Positions 39,940 through 50,229 of a stretch of DNA of 64,000 nt are shown in pieces. Below the pieces are notes generated by a model. The model did no database searches. It saw nothing but the letters and a program-made list of their open reading frames with translations, and was not told the origin of the DNA. The translations under genes and the position numbers were made by a program. Source of the stretch: Halichondria panicea (Eukaryota > Porifera > Demospongiae > Suberitida > Halichondriidae); contig NC_087386.1 in assembly GCF_963675165.1 (NCBI RefSeq), positions 6,454,066 through 6,518,065 on the forward strand. Reading direction: 5' to 3'. How positions within the stretch are numbered: position 1 is the stretch's first letter; each line of letters begins with the position of its first letter.

Positions 39940-40000
39940 CTCATGAATTAGCCGCCCTTCCTAAGTGAGAGACCTAGGAAGGGCGGCTGATTCGTGAGAC
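39940..40000. repeat. Inverted repeat (hairpin)
   Basis: Arms AGCCGCCCTTCCTAAG and CTAGGAAGGGCGGCT with extended imperfect pairing (TCTCATGAATT / GATTCGTGAGA) around an 8-base loop. Confidence 0.85.
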
Positions 40001-40399
40001 TATAACCAACAAGCTGAAAGACATCATGCAAGACAGCCTGGAGCAAAGAGCTTGCCATCAATAGAATCATGTCAGGGAACACTCCAAAACAACCAGCTAT
40101 AAGAAGCCATCATCTATGATTAAAAGAAGTTATATCCAGGACCATGCATGTACCACAGCAGAAGAGCCTGAGGCCTCCTTTTACAATGTATATACGTATA
40201 AAGTGGACCGTACATGCATGCTACATGCAACAAAGGCCAGCTATTGAGAAACCTGGCCAAAATCTCATCCGCCCTGTGTTCGACTGTGGGAGGGAGCAGC
40301 TCAATACTTGACTGAAAGTGGTCGCAAAGCAGCTAGGCTAAACGCACAAGTTAGTTTTATTCTCTGTTTTACGTTTTAATAATCCATTCTCGTTCACAC

Positions 40400-40941
40400 A
40401 GTTAATGTGCATGTGACGCTCATTCAACTCCAAAATGATCTTGTTGTTGCCAAACCAGTTCAAGATACGACAAGAAATGAAGATTTTGATGAGCTCGAGC
40501 ATTCTTCATCATTAGTATTCACACCTGAGTTTGCCAATGTGGTCAATGTCGATGGATTGAGACGGCAAGGTGTTTGTTATTTGGAAGTGGCAGGTGCTAC
40601 ATCCACAAGACAAGACGGTAATAATAGTGAGGGGAATTGCTGTTTGTTTTCGGCCAACGGAACCCCGGACTATTCAGACGCAGAGTCTGAAACAGTCACA
40701 CACCATACCTTTCAAGGTGATCGGATGTATTAAGGAAAAACTATATCCAAAAGTACTCTGAAAAGCAAGTGTACTTATTGACGAAGGTGTCCCTGTACCT
40801 ATACATAGAAGTACATGTTGAACCTGACAATCCTGCGACTCCAAATGCAATTGCGTTGTAGACGGTTCCTTTGGATACATAGTGAAGGAAACACGGGATG
40901 CTGTGTACGATGCCCTCATAAGGAATGACATTACTGTTTAA
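40400..40941 (+). pseudogene. HIRAN-like domain remnant
   Basis: An open frame (about 40,407-40,733) runs into, in shifted frames, IGCIKEKLYPKVL, ASVLIDEGVPVPI, EVHVEPDNPA, then VVDGSFGYIVKETRDAVYDAL. The order (G-x-P-V-P, E-P-D-N-P, G-Y-V-K-E) resembles HIRAN-type modules, known from DNA-processing enzymes and some mobile elements. Several frameshifts and stops mean it is not functional as read. The N-terminal 100 residues were not recognised. Confidence 0.45.
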
Positions 40942-40944
40942 CAT

Positions 40945-41500
40945 TCAAGTGGGTCAAATATGTCAGTGACTGGTATATACCGTATGGGCCCAGGGTTTTT
41001 TTGCTAACATAACAACGAAAGGTGTATGGCCGTCAAATTAATGTTGAAGTACACATTAAGTACTGTTGTCGCCTAACCTAATTTTGCGTTGATGACTGCA
41101 TTAATGTAACACTCGCACGACTATAAACAATCATGCTCTAATAGCATTGTTCATTGCTCATGTCATTTTTTGTTGTACATTTCTATTGAAATTCGACCAA
41201 GTGCAGCAATAACATGTTATAACTAGTGTTCAAGCTGGCGCTGTGCTAATGCCTCTCGCCATGTTTTTGCTTTCGCTCAAAAGTATTAGAGTAGTTTCTA
41301 TAATGAATTTTATATTAAAGGTAGCTTATCTATATAAAGTCACTGAGAAGAAAAGACTTATTTATATGCATCTATTGTTGTTATTGTATTATGTGGCTTA
41401 CCAGGACCTCAAGAAAGAAGAAAATTGATTCTTCCAGGATCCAGTTCAGTGTATATAATATCTAAGAAGAAAAGATCTGTGTACATGCATATTGTTATCT
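40945..41500. other. Non-coding spacer
   Basis: No recognised feature. Confidence 0.4.
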
Positions 41501-42378
41501 ATATTGTTATATGATAGTGTTTTGTGACTTACCAGGCCCTCAAGACAAAGATGATTCTGCCAGGAGGATCTAGATCTGGATCTTGGATATTATTTCTCAC
41601 ATGGGGAATGAGCGCGCATGCGCATTACATCCACAGGAATAATTAAAGGGTGTGTCCAAAGAGATCAATTTCACAAAATAATGGCTACTGCAGCTGTTTT
41701 AACAGATATTTTCTGAGTATTGTAGCTAACAAAAAGCTAGCGCTTTAGTGCAAGGCTAACTCATATGTTGAATAGAAAGTTTGTGCAGACAGATGATGCT
41801 ATGAAAGATTCTGAAGAGACTGCAACAGCCTTCAGGTGAAAGCAGCGATCCGATTACGGCAGATGTTTTTAATATATCTGATGATAGATCTTGATTAGTG
41901 CTCTCTAGTGGTGGTCTTGGATTTCCAGTGCCTTGCTTGGTTCTCTAGATATGAAGGCCGAAAGTAGCTGGGCGTGGTCTGGCGAGTGGGTAAAGGGTCA
42001 TACCTAGCACCTTTTACCCACTCGCCAGACCACGCCCAGCTACTTTCGGCCTTCATATCTAGAGAACCAAGCAAGGCACTGGAAATCCAAGACCACCACT
42101 AGAGAGCACTAATCAAGATCTATCATCAGATATATTAAAAACATCTGCCGTAATCGAATCGCTGGCTATACCTTCAATGTGAGTCAAACTAGCCATAACT
42201 CGAGAAAGAAGCTTTAGTTTGCTAATCCACGAATCAAAATCCAAGAGAACGTGGCTAGAAGCCTATAGAAGCTGTTAGTTTTCGTCGCATTGCAATCGTT
42301 GAGCAGTTACTGCTGGAATACACACACACACACACACAGTCAGCGTATCCCTCGTGCGGCTACGCCTCGAGGCATAAT
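41500..42378. repeat. Composite (CA)n repeat, copy interrupted by a foldback
   Basis: Matches 23,270-23,833 and 29,470-30,032 except for a 336-bp insertion at 41,835-42,170. Confidence 0.8.
41835..42170. mobile_element. Foldback (palindromic) element, 336 bp
   Basis: Two arms of about 160 bp (41,835-41,996 and 42,010-42,170) are near-perfect reverse complements around a loop of about 13 bases. CCTTCA occurs at 41,829-41,834 and 42,171-42,176. Uninterrupted copies read GCAACAGCCTTCAATGTGAG, so CCTTCA is a 6-bp target duplication. No coding capacity. Confidence 0.85.
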
Positions 42379-44280
42379 TATACAAGTATTAAACAAGCAT
42401 GCTGACTATAAAAGGGCGTGCCGTGGGCAGCTCCGACCGGAAGCAACCAAAAAATGACAAAATGGCAACAATGAATATTCTTGAGTCTTGCAAAAAGACG
42501 CCCTTGACAGTTATAATGCACATTCTTTACATTTTTACATTCTTCTTTTGATACGCCTTCTTCCGCTCTCTCACGAGATAGTAGACACAAACTAAACAAA
42601 AAATGGCTGTCAAAAGTTTATTTCAAGACGTCTGTTCTCAACCTCAAAAGAAGCCAACTGGGGGTTCCACAGGAGCTAAAGTTCGAGACTGAAGATACCA
42701 AGCAAGTCTTTGTAGGTATAATTGACAGTGCTAATCGTTATCTTGCTGCCAGAGATGCATTGGCCCAACATAAGGATATGACAAACTGATGCTGTTGTTG
42801 AAGATGTGGACATAATAACTCAAGTAAGTAGTCCATAGGTCTATAGTAAAAGTACTAGTCTAGTATAAAGTAATGTGACTTCATCAACCTGCGAACGCTT
42901 TTTCGCTTTTTAACTTGTTCATTTTTCATGGATAAAGTAACGAAGAGGAGAGTTGAAAGTCTGTAGGGAAGGAGCTTTGTATAAAGTAACAAAGAGGAGA
43001 GTTGAAAGTCTGTAGGGAAGGAGCTTTGTATAATATCTATGTGCAGTTTGTTTGTTTATATATACAGTCATTATGCCTCAGTTGGGCATGTGCAAGGTAT
43101 ACGATAGTGTGTCTGTGTGTGTGTAGATAGACTGTTACAGCTGCTCGATGATAAATGAAGCTCGAAGAGTTTCTGTGTAATTATTGTAGGCTGCTAATCA
43201 TAATTATTTCTTGAATTGCAATTAGTTGGGTTTGCAAAATAATGCCTATTGTTATGTTTGCTTACTTTGAAAGCTAGTACAACTTGTGTGTAGCAAAATA
43301 GGGGAATAACGAGAGAATAAAGTAAAATAAAAAGAATTAAGCATTATCCACCAGGGCCGATGAATCCATCTAAAATGTTGTAAATTATATGTACAGTGTG
43401 TTCATTAATAATGGTACTGCATGTAGCTTCATTGCCTACACTGAGGCATCATCACCCTTTCAGTAACATTCATTTTTTTCCTCAGGTCGCGTTGAAGGAC
43501 GCTTTGAAGGGCTGCGACTGCCTTTGCTTGTTGACAGTCTCCCTGGGTACACCATCAACCTATGTAGAAAATGTAAGTATTACTATCTGTATCAAGCAAT
43601 AATTATTATATCCCTAGCTCTTTGCTGGAGGCAGGAGAGCCTCACTGTCTGGTGGCATGCACTCCACTTGCCCTATTAAAATGGTATAGTAAAGAATTTG
43701 TTTGATATATCTACTGATATTCATATAAATCCTTTTCAGAATCGAATTTTCAGTGAATTTCCACAATGGCACAGTTTCACAGTTTCAATGCCGTCTATTA
43801 TGCAAGAAAGCAAGCTTCCTAACTCTTCCACAACGTTCCCTGGAGTATGCTCACTGTAGCTGACTTGGAGCTGAAAAGATTCCTTTATTGTGCATTGCCT
43901 TTTGCTGTATCTATACATAAAGTATTTGTCAGCCATTTATTTTATTTTTTTGTTCTGCTTCTGGTAAAAAAGAAAAACTACCAAGAATGTATTTCCATTC
44001 CCCCTTTGTGTATATTTTTTAGTGTTTACAGTGTGTAGTGAATGGGTTCTGAGCGCTTTTGCGCAAGAGAAAAAAAGAGCTCGTTACTAAGGCTTGAATG
44101 AACATTTTGGGGTCAAAGGTCGCGCCCACGGCAGCTCTTTTTATACTCAAAACTCGCTCCGGGATCCGGAAGTGGCTAATCCGGTAATTAAAGCCAACAT
44201 GCTCGTTTAATAGCTGTTAGCCATGATATAATGCTCACATGATTATCAATGTCAAATTTTTTAATAGTTGTGGTCAGTTA
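42379..44280. other. Mostly non-coding; one possible orphan exon
   Basis: A possible exon at about 43,487-43,572 after CTCAG reads VALKDALKGCDCLCLLT and ends at GTAAGT. It faintly resembles an NmrA/atypical-SDR segment, but nothing around it supports a gene. A direct repeat of about 45 bp (AACGAAGAGGAGAGTTGAAAG...) occurs at 42,938 and 42,979. An inverted tail of the composite repeat lies near 43,075. Confidence 0.35.
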
Positions 44281-44318
44281 TATTGCAGTAACTTGTGAGG
44301 GAGGATGATCAACTGGCA

Positions 44319-44816
44319 CATTGTAGTATATATTCGCACGCACAATATGAAACCGACCCTCCTGCTACCTCTAAATATGAAACCGACCCCCCTGCTACCT
44401 CTAAATATGAAAGCGACCCTCCTGCTACCCCAAGATACGAAACCGACCCCCCTGCTACTTCTAAATCGAAACCAATCCCCTTGCTACCCCTGAATACAAA
44501 ACTATCTGTAGCTACCAAATGGATCTGACAAAGAGGCTCTCTAATTGCTTCCAATATGTAGCTAAATACTTACATCAGAGTGGAGCACTGACTGACATAC
44601 AATACCAGATAATCATCAGGCATAGAGACGGTGCTGAGAAGCTCATGGAGATTATTGTTGTTGGCATCAAAGACCCAGACACCACATTGGATGCTTTTGC
44701 CGACTTTGTGAGAGCAATGAAACGAAGTGGGAACAAATTCTTGCAAACATTTGTCAGAGAAAAAATTGAATCGAAACGAAAACAGTTGTATAGAGAATTG
44801 CTCACAGTTCCACCAG
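44319..44816 (+). CDS. Proline-rich leader and CARD-like domain
   Basis: From about 44,340 the frame encodes four copies of a ten-residue repeat (YETDPPATSK). From the ATG at 44,519 another frame encodes MDLTKRLSNCFQYVAKYL, then LTDIQYQIII, KLMEIIVVGIKD, LDAFADFVRAM and KFLQTFVREKIESKR, about 100 residues with the six-helix hydrophobic spacing of a CARD/death-fold domain. The exon ends at 44,816 (phase 1) and splices to the TIR exon. Leader and CARD are offset by one base near 44,465; in the second frame the upstream residues read ATPEYKTICSYQ before the ATG, matching the paralog at 62.6 kb. Either the ATG is the true start or the leader is frameshifted. CARD modules recruit signalling partners by like-like contacts. 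Confidence 0.65.
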
Positions 44817-44873
44817 GTATGTGGTATAAATAGTTAATGATGATATGATCATGTTGATTTCCCATATTCACAG

Positions 44874-45292
44874 GTTTCCGAGCATCTCAGGAATACGACG
44901 TCTTCATCAGCTACAGTCGTGAGGCTGACACTATGCGCACAGTCGACACTCTTTTGCGCCCTCGACTAACACAAGAAGGCCTCACTGTGTTTGTAGACAG
45001 AGATGGCGTTCGTCCTGGGGACAGATGGCGATCTGAGATTGCCTCCGCTATCAAAACCTGCAAAGCCTTTGTTTGCTCACTAAATGCTACGTGAAGTCCG
45101 TGTACTGCAACGGAGAGCTGTACGAAGCAGTGGCTCTTGACAAGCGACTGTTCCCAGTGGTGTGTGAGCATGGTTGGGGAGATGTGCCTGGAGGTGCTCC
45201 TGTGACGGAGGTGGTACAAGAGGTTCAGTTAGTGTCGCTAGTAGCAGAGGACAGGGAGACACAACTGACAAGACTGGTCCAAAGTATCAAAG
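44874..45292 (+). pseudogene. TIR domain exon, frameshifted
   Basis: After CACAG the exon reads FRASQEYDVFISYSREAD (TIR box 1), VFVDRDGVRPGDRWRSEI (box 2) and ASAIKTCKAFVCS. Near 45,075-45,085 the frame changes by one base to CYVKSVYCNGELYEAVA, then FPVVCEHGW, ending in LVQSIK at the GTCAGT donor. All three TIR boxes and the conserved glutamate in C-N-G-E-L are present across the two frames, but as read the protein stops at a TGA after SLNAT. TIR domains act in immune signalling or as NAD+ hydrolases. A one-base sequencing error is the alternative to pseudogenisation; the next exons also have problems. Confidence 0.8.
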
Positions 45293-45376
45293 GTCAGTCA
45301 TTGCATTGCAATCACTCTCATAGTGTTACTGAACTTATTTTGAAGTACTTTGATGATATCATTATTCATTTTGCAG

Positions 45377-45646
45377 AAACTGTGGCACCTTTATTACCTG
45401 TTGCAGTAGCTCCAGGCTCGTCTAATCTACCCACCGACCATGCAGGCTGGTAAGATGATGCTATATTTACTTGTTATTGTTGGTGCATAATGTGTTATTA
45501 TCCCTCATGCAGGTCCCTCGTCCCCTGTAATGGAAGGTGTGTGTAAGAAGACTGGAGTGAGTGATCAACAACTAGATCAATAAATCCCTGAGAGTGACAT
45601 CATTCTATTAGCGGAGAAATTTCCTCACCTACTGAGCGTGCACAAG
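45377..45646 (+). pseudogene. Linker and partial death-fold exons after TIR, disrupted
   Basis: Exon 45377-45449 (ETVAPLLPVAVAPGSSNLP) ends at donor GTAAGA. Exon 45513-45646 reads GVSDQQLDQ, then TAA, then IPESDIILLAEKFPHLL before GTAGAC. The two exons do not share phase as spliced, and the second has an in-frame TAA. The second exon may be the start of the first death-fold module. Confidence 0.5.
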
Positions 45647-45907
45647 GTAGACAGTACATATAAATTATATATGCAACTTGTTGTCCTGACATTTTGGTGA
45701 GAAGAGAAATGGTGTTCATGTGTATGGGGGATTGATGACATGTATCTAGAGGGTTCGGGGTATGCCCCCAGGAACTCATTACTACCTGCTATTAAGAATA
45801 TTGTTCACCAGAACCACTCAATTGTATTCCCATCGAGTTTCTTCTAGAAGGTATTTCCGAGGCAACTCCCACCAAATATAACCCTGTTGATTGTTGCTTT
45901 TGTACAG

Positions 45908-46491
45908 GCTTTGACAATTAACGATCTGCAACATGTTTACGAGAAACTACACACTGCACATGAAAGTGCCAGCCCTCACTGGTTCAATCTGGGATTGGCT
46001 CTAGGTCTGACTCATTTTATTCTCACCAATATCGATAGCAAGCATCATGGTGATAATGTGTCATCATTGCGTGAAATGTTGGCTGAGCTCCTGCGTACGA
46101 AAGATGTAACATGGAGTCTCCTGTCAGATGGTCTCAAAAAGCCCACGGTGGAGCTCATCAATTTGGCTGATAGCGTCACAGGTAACCATTTTCAGTGTTT
46201 ATGCATATGGTATATACGTACATTTAACGTCATTTTATCTTTTTTCTTTGCACAGCCACAACTCCTAACCTGCTCGATCGACTCAACCTCACCCCAGCCG
46301 ACCTCGGTGATGTAACTGATGTCACACGTCGTTATGGCAATCAAGCTGGAGTGGATTATGCATTGAGAGTGTGGCAAAGAGTGAATCCTTCCAGAGCTAC
46401 CTTCAGGGCCTTGGTGGAAATTGCCATAGGACTGAGAAGAGGAGACACTGCTGTAGACATTTGTAGATTTATTGTAAAGGAACTAAACTGA
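45908..46491 (+). CDS. Two death-domain-like exons, 3' end of the TIR gene
   Basis: Exon 45908-46181 (phase 0 to 1) reads LQHVYEKLHTAHESASPHWF, NLGLALGL, LREMLAELL and TWSLLSDGLKKPTVELINLA: death-domain layout with the conserved W and LADSV end, homologous to the domain at 50.6 kb. Exon 46256-46491 (frame continues as ATTPNLLDRL) reads LTPADLGDVTDVTRRYG, YALRVWQRVNP, FRALVEIAIGLRRGDTAVDI and ends LN-TGA: a second death domain. Both exons are intact and in frame with each other. A possible AATAAA lies near 46,733. The protein would be CARD-TIR-death-death if the upstream lesions were not there. Confidence 0.75.
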
Positions 46492-47080
46492 GCTTAACAA
46501 TGTTTATAAACATTTTTTGTCTGTCTAATTAGTACGTGGGCGTAGGTGTTCCAGCATATGTCATATTAATTATAACATTGTTTTCTGCAGGAGCACATTA
46601 CAGAAGGAGCGTCTTACCTCGGGAATCGCATCTCGTGGAAGTTTGCAAAGCATGGCCTTATATGCAAAACCACTAAGTGGGTCTGCGGGCGAGTGCTAAT
46701 TGAGCTGACGGTGCACTTTTACCAAGCATAGGTCAATAAAAGTGAAAAGCTACAGCTAGCTAGCTAGCTATAGGCCTGGTAGTAAGCTCTCTCTTCTAAC
46801 AACCCCAGTAAGACTCCCTACTGCAAAAAAAAAACGCCTAGTATGTGTTAGTCTAAGTCTAACAAACTTCTCTGTACAAAGTGACTGGATATGCTCCTAT
46901 TCTGTACCTTACCGATGACAGTCTCTTCCATGATGTATACCAACATCCATCAAAGATCTAGCTATTCATTTTAGCTCTTTCTGGCTCAACCTAGCTCTCC
47001 TGCTGCTGCACTACATACAAAATCCGTTCATAATGATATTCACAGGCTGACCGCGGTCTGTAATTTATGTACACAGTACC
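46492..47080. other. 3' flank of the TIR gene
   Basis: An acceptor-like CTGCAG at about 46,590 precedes an open stretch (EHITEGASYLGNRISWKFAK) of unknown meaning. GCTA microrepeats at about 46,750. No other gene. Confidence 0.35.
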
Positions 47081-47096
47081 TAGATGATACAGTACT

Positions 47097-48313
47097 TTTT
47101 TTTTTTTTTTTTTTTTTTTTGAGGTTAATTATACAAAAACAAGTGAAAGTAAAAAAGAGGTTAAAAAAAAAAAAAAAAAAAAAAAATAAGTTAGTGTTCT
47201 AGGTTAGTGTTCTAGGTGTCCCTCCACAACTTGGACCTCGATTGGCTCAAGAAGTACATCCTTAGCTGGTCTGTTTCTTGATGACCTGGCACCCCTAATT
47301 GCCATAATGGATGCCCTCAGTAGAGCGAAACTCAGCTGGCATCGTATCCATCCTATCATTGTATTGTAGGGTACATCTCTCTTCTCACTGAACATCGACG
47401 ACAGTCTCTTGTAGAAAGTTGTTGCAGCTCTTCCCATGCCTCCAGTAGATGAGAGGACTAGTGGTGTGAAAGTTGAGTGTTCCACTTCCCGAATACGCTG
47501 TTCATAGTGGCGTTTCTTTTCCAGCTCATGTCTTCTGTATGTAGATGCTAGAGAGGTTTGTTGATTCGATTGGGCACTTGGGTTAAATACCCTTACATCA
47601 AGGAATGCCTTTTCGAATCTGCCTCCCCAGAAGCCGCATACTGCGATGTCTAGTCTTGATTGGTCTTCTGTGTTGGCTGTTCTGTGGGACAAGGATTCTC
47701 CCCTAATAGGTTGAAGGTGTGGCTCTATTGATACACTGTGGCATACTTTCGTCAGCAGGGAGGCAGTAATATCTCGAATTTCGTTATGCCTAATTGATGG
47801 ATATCCTCCGGTCGGACACGACATGGCATGTGCGATACCGAAAGTGTGGCCACAGCTGCAGTGTGATGGTGTGTTCTTTAGAGCCCAGCCATAGCGGAGG
47901 GATAGGGCATCCCGGAACGCAGCCTTATGGAGAGCGAAGCCATGGTTCTCGATGGGTAGTGCTGTCAGCCAGGTTGACGCACCTTTCTCTTGTGAGAGCT
48001 CCATGCTGCGTTGGAGCGGGATAGGGAGTTGTTCCAGCAAGTTTTTGGCTGATTGTTTTAGTCTGTTTTGTTTCTCTGATCTAGTTGAAGCCTTTATTTT
48101 TCTTTGAGTTTCCGAGCATTCAGCATTCTGGTGGTCTTGTTTCAATACCAGTTCTACAAGTGGGGCACTGATTTTCCTTGACGTGTAGTGCTGACTTGCT
48201 GATACACATAGAGGATTGATCAGGCCTATGCCTCCATATTTAGGAGGAAGTGTAAGCAGTTCTCTAACCAGGTCCCCTGGTGGGCTGTGTCCCGTAAGAG
48301 CAGGAATGAATAG
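47097..48313 (-). mobile_element. 5'-truncated LINE with 12-bp target duplication
   Basis: Flanked by TGATACAGTACT at 47,085-47,096 and 48,314-48,325. Minus-strand orientation with its A-tail seen as a T-run at 47,097-47,120. Inserted into the left terminal repeat of the TIR transposon, so it is the younger of the two. Confidence 0.88.
47204..48313 (-). CDS. LINE ORF C-terminus: RT tail, CCHC knuckle, restriction-like endonuclease
   Basis: Open for 369 codons from the insertion boundary to a stop. It starts with an RT C-terminal segment (LPPKYGGIGLINP). A zinc-knuckle follows (C-S-C-G-H-T-F-G-I-A-H-A-M-S-C), then R-H-N-E-I-R-D and a nuclease-like R-L-D-I ... F-L-D-V-R-V pair resembling the PD-(D/E)xK fold of R2/NeSL-type restriction-like endonucleases. 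The rest contains FTPLVLSSTGGMG and a basic tail. In this class the nuclease nicks target DNA for target-primed reverse transcription. The 5' part is missing, so it cannot move by itself; the intact frame suggests recent insertion. The family assignment rests on motif order only. Confidence 0.7.
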   Translation of the reverse strand, partial: LFIPALTGHSPPGDLVRELLTLPPKYGGIGLINPLCVSASQHYTSRKISAPLVELVLKQDHQNAECSETQRKIKASTRSEKQNRLKQSAKNLLEQLPIPLQRSMELSQEKGASTWLTALPIENHGFALHKAAFRDALSLRYGWALKNTPSHCSCGHTFGIAHAMSCPTGGYPSIRHNEIRDITASLLTKVCHSVSIEPHLQPIRGESLSHRTANTEDQSRLDIAVCGFWGGRFEKAFLDVRVFNPSAQSNQQTSLASTYRRHELEKKRHYEQRIREVEHSTFTPLVLSSTGGMGRAATTFYKRLSSMFSEKRDVPYNTMIGWIRCQLSFALLRASIMAIRGARSSRNRPAKDVLLEPIEVQVVEGHLEH

Positions 48314-49839
48314 TGATACAGTACTGACGTGGATGTGAAACGGCCTAGTATCCGGAGGGGTCCACGGGAATTGTCTGAAGCTATCATCGTAACAAGCAGA
48401 TTATGTTAGAAACCCTGTAACTGTCATGTTTATATAGCAACCAGAGCGTAGTAAACAGTGTTCCGTGTCTGAAAACTGGTGAAAATGACCGGCACACATT
48501 GATACTTGCAGTGGGCTTGTAGGTAAGACTAGTTTCTCTAAGCTCATGGGAGAATATCATATTTTAGCATAAATTTTCCTGTAAAAATACTTTGTGTGAG
48601 ATTTTTGGCTTGGACAGTAAATATTCAGGTTACCATTCAGTAGTAATACTTGAAGTACACTGTAAACTACGAGGAGAATCTATGTTTGACAACTGTTATG
48701 AAAGTTTAAGTGCTATAGAAAGGGCTAAAGCATGAGTTAGTTGCACTTTTGCGTGAGATTATTTCTAAACCTGTTGAGCCTATTTTTTGCATATTTAGCT
48801 GATGAAAACCTTCGTGTATTGATGCAGCAGGAGAATCTATTAACTAAGCATACAGTAAAGTTATTGGAAAAATACAGCCTCAAGAAAAATATGTAAAATC
48901 TATGTACATGTTAAACAAAAATTAATCCTATGTTCTTATTACAACTAACTACTATTATGATTTCTATCAATAAGTTCACACGTACATGTACATGTCATTA
49001 ACTTTCCAAATTGCAGTGTTGTCTTTCGCTGAGCTAAGATATCAATTGCCAAATGTTAGCTAATTATACTATCAAGTGAAATTTATCCCAGAACCTACTC
49101 GAGTGCTACTTCTCTAGGCAACACCATCGGTGAAGACAGCAATTAACGTCCAACCTCTTTTCAAGTGCCGTGTATCTACACTTGTATAGGAATTTCGAAC
49201 CGGCAAGTTGGAATGTGTCTCTCTCATAGCCACTTCGTAAACGATCAAGAAACAGTTTATCGTGTACTATAAATTAATACTCTCAGACTATTATAAAATT
49301 CTATTAGCATGTACACGTACACGTACACGTACAGATCATCAACAATTTTCACCCGTTTGCTTATCTCATGCTAGTGTTATGAGTCAGCCACACTTCTTTT
49401 GATCTACATGCATGCTACCAACATTGAGTGACTTGCTTTTGGATATAATTACATGGGTACAGGGGTAGATCTACTATAAAATAATAATTATAGACTTAAT
49501 TAATTAATAGTTAATATCATCTTGCACTGGACTGTACTTCCTCTACTCATTCTACCTCCTCACAGTCACTACTACTGTCTTCGCTTAATACACTTGCAGC
49601 ATCAATATCCTCTCTGTTAATACATAGATTCTCTTTTATCTGTCTCTGGCCAGTTCTGCCAACTCACTCACAGCTGCTTGGTATAACCTCGATAATTTCC
49701 TCGGCGTTTATTTGGAACAAATTGCCTAATTTACGGAAACTAGTAAATTACCTCGGATATGCCCGTTACTATGATAGCTTCAAGCAGAATACCGGAATCC
49801 AGAAACGTTTCACATCCACGTCAGTACTGTATCATCTAT

Positions 49840-50229
49840 GACAGTACTTACACACTTTTCTTATAAGGCAATGCGGCGTTTAGGAAAGCACACGAGATGC
49901 GATTTCGGAATCCATGCACAGTTAGACGCTCCTTCTGTAATGTGCTCCTGTTTTCTGTAATGTGCTTTTTTCAACACATTGTTGTGGTAAATTATTGAGC
50001 ATGCGCAGTAGGAACACAACAACGCCCACATAATTTGGGAATTCAGGGTGGCATATGCATGTCTAGGAGTTTTCCCAGCTGAGCTCAACAAGTGCTCCCT
50101 TGAGATCCCTGCTTTGGCTAGCTATGAAATACCAAGGTCAGCAAGGCGTTTTATTGTGCGTGAGTATCTAGATCTACTGGTACCCCTCTAAATACAAAGT
50201 CATTTGTAGCTTTCGTTATCGAAAATAGA
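49840..50229. other. Upstream region of the 2A/death-domain gene
   Basis: No exon recognised; contains the putative promoter. A repeat of TTCTGTAATGTGCT occurs near 49,935-49,965. Confidence 0.4.

Larger units (their letters stand above)
39613..40399. other. Non-coding spacer with two hairpins
   Basis: Apart from the two inverted repeats I see no gene. Confidence 0.4.
47083..49836. mobile_element. TIR DNA transposon (non-autonomous), split by a LINE
   Basis: Left end GATGATACAGTACT, continuing after the LINE with GACGTGGATGTGAAACG (48,326 on), and right end CGTTTCACATCCACGTC then AGTACTGTATCATC (to 49,836) are inverted repeats of roughly 100 bp including GAAGCTATCAT(C/A)GTAAC. TA flanks both ends. 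Without the LINE the element is about 1.5 kb. No ORF recognised in 48,400-49,750. Confidence 0.75.

Noticed and set aside
43487-43572. Possible NmrA-like exon
   Set aside because: Similarity is short and weak and no neighbouring exons fit; mentioned within the spacer entry only.
45075-45090. Programmed frameshift in the TIR domain
   Set aside because: No slippery heptamer or downstream structure is evident, and nearby exons carry other lesions, so decay or sequence error is simpler.
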